From Bacteroidia bacterium (GTDB lineage: Bacteria; Bacteroidota; Bacteroidia; J057; JADKCL01), in NCBI GenBank assembly GCA_020635905.1, contig JACJYV010000009.1, forward strand, positions 372,001 through 436,000: a DNA stretch of 64,000 nt. Reading direction: 5' to 3'. Of this stretch, positions 31,701 to 39,629 are shown in pieces. The position numbers and the translations under genes are program-made. Numbering within the stretch: position 1 is the stretch's first letter; the number at the start of each line of letters is the position of its first letter. The notes beneath the pieces are model-generated. The model had not been told where the DNA came from. It made no database searches and worked only from the letters and a program-made list of their open reading frames with translations.

Positions 31701-34321
31701 CTCAGGTGCCCAATCCTGTGGTAAATCTGGGACCAGATACCATCAGCTGTGCCAATCTGCTGCTTCCCCTCGACGCTGGAAATCCAGGCTCTGCCTTTGC
31801 CTGGTCCACGGGTGATACCACCCAGACCCTGTTGCCAACCGTTTCAGGAACCTTTTCCGTGCTGGTCACGGATGTCAATTCCTGCACGGGCCAGGATACC
31901 ATTTCACTCACCGTCAAACCCAGTCCTGTGGTGAGTCTGGGCAATGACACCCTTTTCTGCGCAGGCAATTCCCTGACTTTAAACGCACAAAACCCGGGAG
32001 ATGATTTCCTTTGGTCCACGGGCGATACGACCCAAACCATCGTAGCCGACACCAGCGGGATTTATTCCGTCACCGTTTCCAATGCCTTTGGTTGCGTTGA
32101 GCATGACACCATTGCCATCGTTGTGGCTCCCAATCCAGTGGTTGACCTTGGGAATGACACCACTTTTTGTGCGGGGGGTAATGCCCTTTTTAATGCCGGA
32201 AATCCCGGCATGACCTACCTCTGGTCCACGGGTGGAACCAATCAAACCCAACTGGTGAACACCACCCAGACTCTTAGTGTGAAGGTCACGGATGTGACGG
32301 GCTGCTTTAGCTCAGATACAGCTCTGGTGCTGGTTTTGCCCAAGCCTCAACCCAATCTGGGGCCCGATGCCTCCATTTGCGACGGACAATTTCTGCCCCT
32401 CGACGCCGGAAACTTCGTTTCCTTCCTGTGGAATACCAACGCCACCACTCAGACCATTCAGGCTGCCCTGACTGGCTGGTACGGGGTGCAGGTGACCGAC
32501 ACCAATGGCTGCACGGGGACGGATTCCCTCCTGCTTTTTGTGAAACCCACGCCCTTCCAGAATCTGGGACCCGATACTGCCATTTGCCAGGGGCAAAATC
32601 TGGTGCTGAATGCGGGCTATCCCGGCTCGGTCTATGCCTGGTCCACCAGTGCCACCACCCAAACGTTGACCGTCATCAATGCGGGCAATTATTCAGTCAC
32701 CGTGACCAACGGATTTGGTTGCCAGGATGCGGATACGATCCAGGTGGGAGTCAATCCTGTGCCGGTCTTTGATCTGGGGCCTGATACGTTACTCTGCGAA
32801 GGGCAAACCCTGCTGCTCGATCCGGGCTTGCCCGGCCAGACTTATCTTTGGTCCACGGGCGATACCACCCAAACTTTGCTCATAGATAGTGCAGCAACCT
32901 ACATTCAAACCGTAATCAACGGCTTCAATTGTGCTGCTTCAGATACCTTCAATTTCTCCCTTACACCCGATCCTGGCCTCAATCTCGGCGCAGATCAGCA
33001 AATTTGCGACGGAAATTCCGTCTGTCTGTTCACGGGCAGTCTGCCCGGCTACGTATTCCAATGGAGCACTGGCTCCACTCTGGATACCCTCTGTGCAGAC
33101 ACCACGGGTCTTTACAGCCTGACCGCCACGGATACTTTCGCCTGTGTCTGGGCGGATACTGTGGCCATTCAGGTATTTGCCAACCCTGTAGTCGAAATCG
33201 GCCCACGGGATACCAGTATTTGTGGCTTCAGCCTTACCCTGAATGCAGGAACGGGCTTTATCCAGTACCTCTGGACAGGCGCTCAGACTTCTGGCGGGCA
33301 GATTATCACCGCCACCATTCCCGGCGATTACCTGATTCAGGTCTTTGATACCAATTTCTGTACCGCCCGTGACACCATGACCATCCTGATGTCGCCTCCC
33401 GCCTTTGTCAATCTGGGGCCAGATGTGGTGATTTGTGGGGGAGAAACGGCCTGTGTATATGCAGGTTCAGGCTGGGATGTATTGACCTGGAGCGTGCCCA
33501 ATGCGGCGGATTCACTGTGCGTGACCACGGGTGGAACCTGGTGGGTGGATGTGGTGGACACCAACGGATGTACGGCCACAGATACCTTTATCTCCATTTT
33601 GGATCCTTTGCCCCTGGTGAATCTGGGACCAGATAAATCATTTTGTCAGGGGGATACGGTCTGTCTGAACGGCGGAAATGCCAATACCTGGATCTGGTCA
33701 GATAACTTTACCGGGCAGATTCACTGTGTCAATCAGGGAGGAACTTACTCCGTAACTGCTTTCTCCCCCAATCTTTGCTCAGCCAGTGACACCATATCCC
33801 TCACCATGGACCCTCTGCCTGTGGCTGTAATCACAGGCGCGGACACTTCAAATTGTCCTACGGTGGCATTTACGGGCAGCTTGCAGCATGCTACTTCTTC
33901 CGTTTGGCAATTTGGGGACGGCGGTACTTCAACCCTGACCAACCCCACCCATACTTATTCCACCAATCCCAACACCGTCTGGCTGATTGCCAATAATGCC
34001 TGCGGCAGCGATACCTCCGAACTTGTTCTCCTTTTACCCTGTATTGTAGGCATAGAGGAAGATCTGCAAGGCAAAATTTCTGTTTATCCCAATCCCAGCC
34101 AGGGGAAATTTCAGGTGGAAATGAAGGGAATTTCCGCTTCGCGGGGATATTTGGAAGTGGCCTCTCCCTCAGGAAAGGTACTTTATCGCCTGGAACTCGG
34201 CACGATCCAGGGGGATATTAAAGAAGAAATTTTGCTGGAAAACCTCACGGCCGGGCTGTATTTTCTCAGGATAAAATTGGATGAATCGGAAATGGTTTAT
34301 AAATTGATTTTCAGGAGATAA
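25727..34321 (+). CDS. Giant multidomain T9SS surface protein (adhesin-like)
   Basis: 2864 residues with a signal peptide (MKRFILIFSLLFAFGIANS). Residues about 20-1645 hold six modules of about 288 residues. Each begins 'FPY..xFE' (starts near 20, 315, 603, 890, 1180, 1463) with a jelly-roll, MAM-like domain; a CARDB-like domain with 'LNYxFTGTADLS' motifs follows the first five. Modules alternate in two types: (1,3,5: GKYLYxE) and (2,4,6: NxWVTN/GL). Residues about 1646-2700 are 15 tandem Ig-like repeats of about 70 residues, each starting 'LGxDTxxC' and containing 'WSTGDTTQT'. A PKD domain (WQFGDGGTS) and a T9SS sorting domain (SVYPNPSQGKFQVEM) end it. Its role is probably surface adhesion or structure. 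Confidence 0.92.
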   Translation: MKRFILIFSLLFAFGIANSQISTFPYTQDFETFSTCGTACGAACSLSAGWENDINDDIDWAVDVNGTTSATTGPSVDHNPGTTAGKYLYTEASGCNLDTALLVSPWFDFTNLTSPVVTFWYHMFGNNMGTMHLDAYHGGLWTKDIVPGWTDDVDLWQQRLGNLSAYAGMDSVRFRVRGITGPGTRSDMAVDDFEVFNLAGEDAGAAALLTPVTDCALTSAEIVTVRLVNYGMDTLFAGTQVPVSFLVGVTTVNETLTVATNWIPGDTLNYTFTGTADLSIPNTYPVTVWTSLAQDGNSSNDTLIVNVVNKGLISSFPYSQGFETGSGGWSAYGAASSWELGVPAGPFITAAANGVNAWVTNLDGDYNNNEMSYLESPCFDFSALTADPQLSFSHIFETETDFDETWVELSTNGGVNWTKLGAFGTGFNWYNDAANNWWEGNSGAVGAWRYASHLLVGAAGHSNVRVRFAFSSDGLVAKDGVGVDDIFINSTFADYTVIQVYKPASGCDLGTNEPVRIQVANVGTDTILGLPLCFQVNNGTPVCEALVAQFFPGDTLNYFFTGTADLSNPNSSYLITAYSYASADVDSTNDSAYAVVTHYPAIFTLPYVANFDTLTVDITNPVPLPGGWINSPLDGPHDWWINTAGTPTTGTGPQADHTTGASGNYLYVEDSGFDEDSVDLVTPCFDLSTFPNSYVDFWVHSNSSTGSSPTQNTLYFQLDAGAGWITLDTIQHLNNNWNHIEHSLNAYTGMVVRFRFRVNNNNGAITHDIAIDDFRVRQKFVTDLAILNLDQPVTSCNLGQEQICLQLNNAGLDTIVDTIALYCVAGNDTLYGSVLDTLYPGDTLIYCFDSLLDLSATGPHSLLSWIVLAPDSFAVNDTLLSTLTNVAVIDTFPFYDDFESGPGTWIAGGISSSWEFGTPAGIFIPAANSGINAWVTNLDGNYNNNEASWLISPCLNFSGLSGDPLFSFAHIFETENDFDVTWVDVSTDGGQTWSRLGTTSTGQNWYNDAANKWWEGTIDTAGVWQNAQHVLTGTAGFSEVRLRFFFDSDNSVVKEGVGIDDVVIITDYTDLAAIDIPWLQSDCELTNAELITGTFVNTSVDTLNSAIVCYSVNGGTANCQTVPGPFPGGDTFTVVFSTPADLSALQTYDLLVYANLPGDPNFSNDTIARSIFHSPVYKVWTPYLETFDTWTNDLTDPVVLPAPWVNSIRDQGQDWWINSGSTVTFNTGPNGDHTTGSGKYLYMEDSNYENDSVDLISPCFDLANVAACMSFWYHSHNGNLPIYENQFEVQLFDGANWITLDTIGDVSPNWEYAEYNLTQFSGLVVKARFRGMDNNGYFSHDIAIDDFKVERKPSRFVQVSAAGAGIGNTCDLTQEQICAVIKNVGIDTLTVIPVFYAFAGDTLSQVLNATLLPGDSLAFCFDSLANFTLPGEYLLQVWSAVPFDTIHSDDTSAKVITLRPTISSYPYFEDFESGAGGWIPEGNNSTWALGNPAKSLINGAFSGTHTWVTGGLSTGSYAPNEASFVQGPCFDFSALTAPWIKLAIWVESDSALDGAVLQSSVDSGATWQVVGMPGDPINWYTDSLVLAVDSGPAWTGNTGAWLQAQHPLTGLAGQNEVWLRLFFGADSLNQSDGFAFDDVLIAEGPPVQVNLGPDTTLCATSVLLDAGFSNGSYLWSNGDTNQITTLFASGSISIIYTDSNGLCSFDTLSLTLTPGGPSVNLGPDTGFCSGDSVLLDALNPLSSILWSNGATTQTIQVTQAGLYTVTVTDTNGCTASDAILVSHFPDPLVDLGNDTLICANQMIFLDAGNPAFTYLWSTSDTFHAIITSPGDTISVLVTDGNGCSSKDTIVLFSDPEPVINLPADTTFCEGNTILLDAGSPGFSHLWSTGDTTQTLLADSMGIYEVTVTNLNGCAAKDTFILIVNLNPDIQLGNDTNLCEGNSLLLDAGSFVGSFTWSTGDTTQTLLVDSTIILSVLVTDVFSCQGTDTIAITQVPNPVVNLGPDTISCANLLLPLDAGNPGSAFAWSTGDTTQTLLPTVSGTFSVLVTDVNSCTGQDTISLTVKPSPVVSLGNDTLFCAGNSLTLNAQNPGDDFLWSTGDTTQTIVADTSGIYSVTVSNAFGCVEHDTIAIVVAPNPVVDLGNDTTFCAGGNALFNAGNPGMTYLWSTGGTNQTQLVNTTQTLSVKVTDVTGCFSSDTALVLVLPKPQPNLGPDASICDGQFLPLDAGNFVSFLWNTNATTQTIQAALTGWYGVQVTDTNGCTGTDSLLLFVKPTPFQNLGPDTAICQGQNLVLNAGYPGSVYAWSTSATTQTLTVINAGNYSVTVTNGFGCQDADTIQVGVNPVPVFDLGPDTLLCEGQTLLLDPGLPGQTYLWSTGDTTQTLLIDSAATYIQTVINGFNCAASDTFNFSLTPDPGLNLGADQQICDGNSVCLFTGSLPGYVFQWSTGSTLDTLCADTTGLYSLTATDTFACVWADTVAIQVFANPVVEIGPRDTSICGFSLTLNAGTGFIQYLWTGAQTSGGQIITATIPGDYLIQVFDTNFCTARDTMTILMSPPAFVNLGPDVVICGGETACVYAGSGWDVLTWSVPNAADSLCVTTGGTWWVDVVDTNGCTATDTFISILDPLPLVNLGPDKSFCQGDTVCLNGGNANTWIWSDNFTGQIHCVNQGGTYSVTAFSPNLCSASDTISLTMDPLPVAVITGADTSNCPTVAFTGSLQHATSSVWQFGDGGTSTLTNPTHTYSTNPNTVWLIANNACGSDTSELVLLLPCIVGIEEDLQGKISVYPNPSQGKFQVEMKGISASRGYLEVASPSGKVLYRLELGTIQGDIKEEILLENLTAGLYFLRIKLDESEMVYKLIFRR

Positions 34322-34444
34322 GGAGGTTTTATCTAAATCGAATTTGAATTAATCTCAGGATAAAATATAAACTGCATAAATTCAGAACCCAAATTTTCAA
34401 AGGGCATAATTCCATCCCTGGTTTATCGCTTTGCAAGATGGTGC

Positions 34445-34475
34445 TTTGTTTCATTGTCTTACTGTCCTAAATTTG
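34445..34475 (+). promoter_or_regulatory. Consensus promoter of trkA (TTTG-N19-TAAATTTG)
   Basis: TTTG (34445-34448), 19 bp, then TAAATTTG (34468-34475), an exact match to the Bacteroidota primary sigma factor consensus. It is about 20 bp upstream of the trkA start. It is the best promoter in the window. Confidence 0.75.
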
Positions 34476-34494
34476 TCGGTCAAATGTTTAGAAA

Positions 34495-35835
34495 ATGAAG
34501 ATCGTAATAGCTGGCGCTGGTGAGGTTGGATTTCACCTTGCAAAGATGCTTTCCCACGAATCCCAGGACATCATCCTCCTGGATACGGACGGAGATAAGC
34601 TGAAAGTGGCTGAATCCCAACTGGATATCATGATCCAAAAAGGGGATGCGACTTCGCCCGGGATTCTGGAGTTGGTGCGGGTGGCGGAAGCGGATATTTT
34701 TCTCGCTGTTACCTCTTCTGAAACCATCAACATCACTTCCGCGATTCTCAGCAAAAAACTGGGAGCCAAACGTACCATTGCCCGTATTTCCAACAGTGAA
34801 TTCCTCAATCGTACCGACAAAGTGGATCTGCGGACCCTGGGAGTGGATATTCTGATCTCTCCTGAGGAACTCGCTGCCAAAGAAATTGGCAGCTTATTGA
34901 AAAAAACGGCCTTCTTTGAAACCTTCGAGTTTGAAATGGGGCAGCTTTCGCTGGTGGGCATTACCCTCGATTATGAGGCACCCATTGCCAACCGTACCGT
35001 GGAGGAATCTGCCTGGTTCAACCCGGACATGGATTTCATGGCGGTCGCCATTCACCGCGGATTCGAAACCCTGATTCCCAGAGGAAACACCAAATACCGC
35101 ACAGGCGACCAGGTTTACTTCATTGCCAAGCCCGAAGGCACAGAAAAAATCTCCATGATCGGGGGCCGGGAAAACGTGGATATCCGCAATATCATGATCA
35201 TGGGGGGCAGTAAAATCGGGTATAAAACGGCCCGCAACCTGTGTGGGGATTATAACACCAAGGTCATTGAGCTCAACAAAAAGAAGTGCTACGAGATTGC
35301 AGAAGTGCTACCCCGCACCCTGGTGATCAACGGCGACGGCCGCAGCCTCGACCTGCTGGAGGAGGAAAATATCTCCAAAATGGATGCCTTTGTTGCCGTG
35401 ACGGGCAATTCTGAAACCAATATCATGTCCTGCCTGATGGCCAAGAGCCACGGGGTGAAAAAGACCATTGCCCTGGTCGAAAATAACGATTACATCAATC
35501 TCAGTCAGGCCATTGGGGTGGATTGTCTGATCAATAAAAAACTGATTGCGGCCCGTACCATTTTCAGTCTGATCCGTCAGGGAGAGGTATTGAATTACAC
35601 CAACCCCCACGGAATTGACGCGGAAGTGCTCGAATTTGAGGTCAAGGAAGGGTCGCGCATCACGAAAAAGCAGATCAAAGGGCTGGATTTTCCCCGTTCG
35701 GCCATCATTGGAGGCGTGATCCGCGACGGAAAGCCCAACATCGTGCTGGGAGATTTCCAGATCAGACCCAAAGACAAAGTGGTGGTACTTTGCCTGCCCG
35801 AGGCCATTTCCATGGTTGAAAAAATGTTTCGATGA
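34495..35835 (+). CDS. trkA: Trk potassium uptake regulator TrkA
   Basis: 446 residues with two tandem RCK units, each with a Rossmann NAD-binding start (GAGEVGFHLAKML at residue 5; IMIMGGSKIGYKTARNL at about 233) followed by a RCK_C (TrkA-C) domain. TrkA gates the TrkH channel in response to nucleotides. It is cytosolic at the membrane face. Its stop overlaps the trkH start (ATGA), as in many bacteria. A consensus promoter lies upstream. Confidence 0.95.
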   Translation: MKIVIAGAGEVGFHLAKMLSHESQDIILLDTDGDKLKVAESQLDIMIQKGDATSPGILELVRVAEADIFLAVTSSETINITSAILSKKLGAKRTIARISNSEFLNRTDKVDLRTLGVDILISPEELAAKEIGSLLKKTAFFETFEFEMGQLSLVGITLDYEAPIANRTVEESAWFNPDMDFMAVAIHRGFETLIPRGNTKYRTGDQVYFIAKPEGTEKISMIGGRENVDIRNIMIMGGSKIGYKTARNLCGDYNTKVIELNKKKCYEIAEVLPRTLVINGDGRSLDLLEEENISKMDAFVAVTGNSETNIMSCLMAKSHGVKKTIALVENNDYINLSQAIGVDCLINKKLIAARTIFSLIRQGEVLNYTNPHGIDAEVLEFEVKEGSRITKKQIKGLDFPRSAIIGGVIRDGKPNIVLGDFQIRPKDKVVVLCLPEAISMVEKMFR

Positions 35836-37301
35836 AACTGAACGTCCCGGCCATTATCCATATTCTGGGGCTTCTGACGGCCCTGAATGGGTTTTTTATG
35901 CTGTTTGCCATTCCCGTGAGCTTGTATTACCACGAGTCTGTGATGGGTGAAATCGGCATGGCAGGCGGAATTTCCATGGTTACAGGTGCCCTGATGTGGT
36001 TTGTGACCCGCAAGAAAAGCCGGGTGCTGAAGAAAAAAGAAGGTTACCTGATTGTGACCCTGGGCTGGATTATTCTGACTGTGACCGGCACCCTGCCGTA
36101 TGTGTTCACGGGGGCTATTCCCGAATTCACGGACGCCTTTTTTGAAACCATGTCGGGCTACACCACCACCGGGGCTTCCATTCTGACGGATATTGAAGTT
36201 TTGCCGAAGGGAATTCTCTTTTGGCGCAGCATCACCCACTGGATCGGGGGCATGGGGATCATCGTGCTGGCCATTGCCATTCTGCCCATTCTGGGCATCG
36301 GGGGGATGCAGCTTTTCCTGGCGGAAAGCCCGGGCCCATCCGCGGATAAACTCACCCCCAGGATTCAGGATACAGCCAAAAGGCTGTGGATTCTCTATGT
36401 GATCCTCACCGTGGTGGAAACAGTATTGCTGATGTTTGGGGGGATGGATTTGTTTGAATCTCTTTGTCACTCCATGGCAACCGTGTCCACGGGTGGATTT
36501 TCGACCCGCAACGCGAGCGTTGCGGCCTACGAATCGCCTTATATCCAGTATGTGATCATTATTTTCATGTTTTTGGGCGGGGTGAATTTTACCCTGAGCT
36601 ACTTCACCCTGATCAAGCGAAATTTCAAGAAAGCCTGGAAAAGTGAGGAATTCAGGACCTATACGGGGCTGGTGATTTTCATCTCCCTGGTAATGACCCT
36701 GATCATCTACTTTGGTTCAGATGCGGGTGGATCGTTTGAAAAAGCCTGGCGGGATTCTCTTTTCCAGTCCATTGCGGTCATTACCACCACGGGTTTTGTA
36801 ACTGCAGATTTTACCCAGGCAATTTACCCGGGCATCATGACCATCATTTTGTTTGTGATCATGTTCATGGGCGGATCGGCGGGATCGACAGGAGGGGGGA
36901 TCAAAATTGTGCGTCACATCATCGTGGCCAAGACCTGTTTCATTGAATTTCGCAAACAGATTCACCCCAACGCCATTATCCCGGTGCGGCTGGACGGAAA
37001 TGCGGTCCATTCCAAAATTACGTACAACATTCTGGCTTTTTTCCTAATCTACTTTGGATTATTTGGGATTGGATCTCTGGTGATGGGCGCATTGGGCAGC
37101 GATTTTGCCACCGCGATTGGCTCTTCAGCCTCGGCTTTGGGGAATATCGGCCCGGGATTGGGCGAGGTTTGTCCGTTTTGTAATTACGCTGGCCTGCCTG
37201 CGGGCAGCAAATGGTTTCTTTCCTTTCTCATGATGGTGGGCCGTCTGGAGCTTTTCACCGTTCTCATTCTCATGACCCCATATTACTGGCGCAGAACCTG
37301 A
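35832..37301 (+). CDS. trkH: Trk potassium uptake protein TrkH
   Basis: 489 residues with about ten TM helices. The pore loops of the four pseudo-repeats are visible: TMSGYTTTGAS, TVSTGGFST, VITTTGFVT and ALGNIGPG, the K+-selectivity regions of Trk/Ktr proteins. It imports K+ at the inner membrane under control of TrkA. The stop codon lies in a palindrome (37296-37310, ACCTGAT A ATCAGGT). Confidence 0.95.
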   Translation: MKLNVPAIIHILGLLTALNGFFMLFAIPVSLYYHESVMGEIGMAGGISMVTGALMWFVTRKKSRVLKKKEGYLIVTLGWIILTVTGTLPYVFTGAIPEFTDAFFETMSGYTTTGASILTDIEVLPKGILFWRSITHWIGGMGIIVLAIAILPILGIGGMQLFLAESPGPSADKLTPRIQDTAKRLWILYVILTVVETVLLMFGGMDLFESLCHSMATVSTGGFSTRNASVAAYESPYIQYVIIIFMFLGGVNFTLSYFTLIKRNFKKAWKSEEFRTYTGLVIFISLVMTLIIYFGSDAGGSFEKAWRDSLFQSIAVITTTGFVTADFTQAIYPGIMTIILFVIMFMGGSAGSTGGGIKIVRHIIVAKTCFIEFRKQIHPNAIIPVRLDGNAVHSKITYNILAFFLIYFGLFGIGSLVMGALGSDFATAIGSSASALGNIGPGLGEVCPFCNYAGLPAGSKWFLSFLMMVGRLELFTVLILMTPYYWRRT

Positions 37302-37392
37302 TAATCAGGTGGCTGAACCCGTAAGAAAATCTCAAATCTGACTTTCAATTGCTCTAAACAGGGGCTATTTTAGCTGGGTATATTACTAAAAG

Positions 37393-37432
37393 AGCCGAAT
37401 TTGTCTTTGATTGGGGATAAATGCGGCTTTTT
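37393..37432 (+). terminator. Stem-loop terminator after trkH
   Basis: AGCCGAATTTGTC (37393-37405) can pair with GATAAATGCGGCT (37416-37428) with a mismatch and a G-T pair, followed by TTTT. It is 90 bp after the trkH stop. Confidence 0.55.
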
Positions 37433-37447
37433 CTGTGGGTATATGCC

Positions 37448-37478
37448 TTCGGTCAATTGGAATAAAATGCTATATTTG
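37448..37478 (+). promoter_or_regulatory. Candidate promoter (TTCG-N19-TATATTTG)
   Basis: TATATTTG (37471-37478) fits TAnnTTTG, and TTCG 19 bp upstream differs from TTTG at one base. It lies 35 bp before the lipoprotein start. Confidence 0.5.
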
Positions 37479-37513
37479 ACTGGCATTTAACCTAAAAAAA
37501 TATCCAAAACAGA

Positions 37514-39616
37514 ATGCAAAACAGAATTCTCTTAATTCTCCTTGCCGTCCTAACCTTCACCTCCTGCCGTTTCAGGCCGGACGACCGCCCCAGTTGGGAT
37601 GCAGATTACATTGCGCCTCTGCTTCATTCGAATATGAGCCTGGCCGATGCGATCAAGGATACGAATTTTATCCAAACCAATCCGGACAATTCTCTCACCC
37701 TGGTTTACCGTGATACCGTGGTCAATTTTGTGCTGGGTGACTTCCTGCAGGTGCCTGACACTTCTCTGGAAATGAAAATCACCCTGGATTCACTTCGCCT
37801 TTCCACGGACAGCATTACTGAAAGGATTACCCTGGGCCGTTTGGCCACAGAGGCGGGTCTGGGAGCGCTTTTTGGGCAGTATGACAGCGGTTATACCCCT
37901 TCCTGGCTGAACATTCCAGGTGTGCAGGGCGTCTCTGGTTCTCCCATTGAAATTAACGCTTCCAATTTCTTTCAGGAAGCGCACCTGTTGCAGGGCTACA
38001 TGGACATCATCATCGACAACCAGCTGCCCGTAAATGTAGATTCTGTTCGCTTTTCCCTCAAAAACAAGGGACTCTACGGAAATACAGATGTGATTGCAAA
38101 TATTCTGATCCCTCACATTCCCAAAGGAACCAAGTCAGATACTACGATCAATCTGGCAGGGAAAACGGTGGAAAGTTTGATGGAGGCCCAATTGCTGAAT
38201 TTGAACACAGATACGCTTTATGGGCACACTTATATCGACACGGCAGGACAGCATGTGGATGTGAAGGTGGTGGTTCGCGATCTGGGAGCTTCCCGTGCTA
38301 CGGCGGTTTTCCCGGGTCAGACTGTGGTCAATTTTACCAATGCAGGTAATTACGACTTTGGACCTGAGATCAAACTCACTTCCATGAAAATCAAGTCTGG
38401 AAGGCTTAAAGTGGAGGCCGTGCACTCGATCATGGATACCATCCAGTTTACCTACAGCCTGCCTACGGCAGTCAAGGATGGAGAATATGTGAAGATTATC
38501 ACCCGTCTGGACCCCGCGCCCGATACCAATACCTCAGTTTCCTCCACGGAGGAGCTGCAACTGGCGGGTTATTCTCTCAATCTCACGGGGGGCAGCGGGG
38601 AATTCACCAATAAATTCCCCCAAAACCTGAAGGGAGACCTGCTCTATTCGGGCAATCTGGTGACCATGGACCTGCAGGACAGTATCACCGTGTTTTACGG
38701 CCTGTTGGATATTATTCCCAGCTATGCCCAGGGTTATTTTGGGCGTGATACCATTTATTTCAAGGAATCGGTCAAATTTGACTTCTTCAAATCCATTCAG
38801 AGCGGCACCCTGGACCTGAAAAATCCTTCCCTGCAACTGAGTTTTGCCAACTCACTGGGCGTGGATGGAGAAGTAGTGCTCAATAAGGTGAAAGCCTATA
38901 ACACCCGTTCAGGCCAGACCATTGACCTGATTGGAGATGAAATCAACGATCCCATTACCATTCCCGGGCCCAGGCTGCCGAACGTTGGGCAGGTAATATC
39001 CACCAATGTCAACCTCAACAAAGAGAACTCAAATATTCAGACTTTCCTGAGCTCATTGCCCGACAGTATTGCCTTCGATCTGCAGGTCAATGCCAACAGC
39101 ACCCGCGACCCCAATAAGCTGGACAATTTTGCCACGGATAAGAGCGCCATTTCGGCCATCATGGATGTGGCCGTGCCCCTCTACGGGGTAGCTGACCAGT
39201 TGACCCTGGAATCCAATATGGATCTGGATATCTCTGAGGCCACCCTGGCCGATAACGTCAATGACGGTCGCCTGGACCTGATCGCTTCCAACTACTTTCC
39301 CTTTGAAGCCACGGCTCAGATTTACTTCCATAACGACAAAGGCCATGTGATCGACTCCCTCTTTCACGACAATGACAATCCCACCCTGCAGGCGGGCATT
39401 GTAGGTCCTGACGGAATTGTAACTGAGCCCTCCAAATCGAAAATTGGTTCCTGGTTCAACCAGGACAGGATTTTTAATATCCGTACCCGGGCTACCAATG
39501 CCACGGTCAGGTTCAGTTTATCCACCAAGCCCGCCAACCAGGCAGTGAAAATCTACAGTACCTACAAAATTGAGTTTACGCTGGTTGGAGACTTCAACTA
39601 CAAAGTGGGTGGTTAA
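37514..39616 (+). CDS. Large lipoprotein, function unknown
   Basis: 700 residues with a lipobox (LLAVLTFTSCRF). The mature part is beta-rich, with repeated 'DTLSFSLKN'-like and 'LDSLRLSTDS' segments, and no known catalytic motif. The pattern of long beta segments ending in a T/S-rich tail recalls surface lipoproteins of Bacteroidota. The DUF5723 gene follows 13 bp later, so the two are probably cotranscribed and may act together at the outer membrane. Confidence 0.7.
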   Translation: MQNRILLILLAVLTFTSCRFRPDDRPSWDADYIAPLLHSNMSLADAIKDTNFIQTNPDNSLTLVYRDTVVNFVLGDFLQVPDTSLEMKITLDSLRLSTDSITERITLGRLATEAGLGALFGQYDSGYTPSWLNIPGVQGVSGSPIEINASNFFQEAHLLQGYMDIIIDNQLPVNVDSVRFSLKNKGLYGNTDVIANILIPHIPKGTKSDTTINLAGKTVESLMEAQLLNLNTDTLYGHTYIDTAGQHVDVKVVVRDLGASRATAVFPGQTVVNFTNAGNYDFGPEIKLTSMKIKSGRLKVEAVHSIMDTIQFTYSLPTAVKDGEYVKIITRLDPAPDTNTSVSSTEELQLAGYSLNLTGGSGEFTNKFPQNLKGDLLYSGNLVTMDLQDSITVFYGLLDIIPSYAQGYFGRDTIYFKESVKFDFFKSIQSGTLDLKNPSLQLSFANSLGVDGEVVLNKVKAYNTRSGQTIDLIGDEINDPITIPGPRLPNVGQVISTNVNLNKENSNIQTFLSSLPDSIAFDLQVNANSTRDPNKLDNFATDKSAISAIMDVAVPLYGVADQLTLESNMDLDISEATLADNVNDGRLDLIASNYFPFEATAQIYFHNDKGHVIDSLFHDNDNPTLQAGIVGPDGIVTEPSKSKIGSWFNQDRIFNIRTRATNATVRFSLSTKPANQAVKIYSTYKIEFTLVGDFNYKVGG

Positions 39617-39629
39617 GAATATCTTGCTC

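Noticed and set aside
25727..34321. The adhesin as a diversity-generating retroelement target
   Set aside because: There is no reverse transcriptase in the window and no adenine-biased variable repeat pair was seen.
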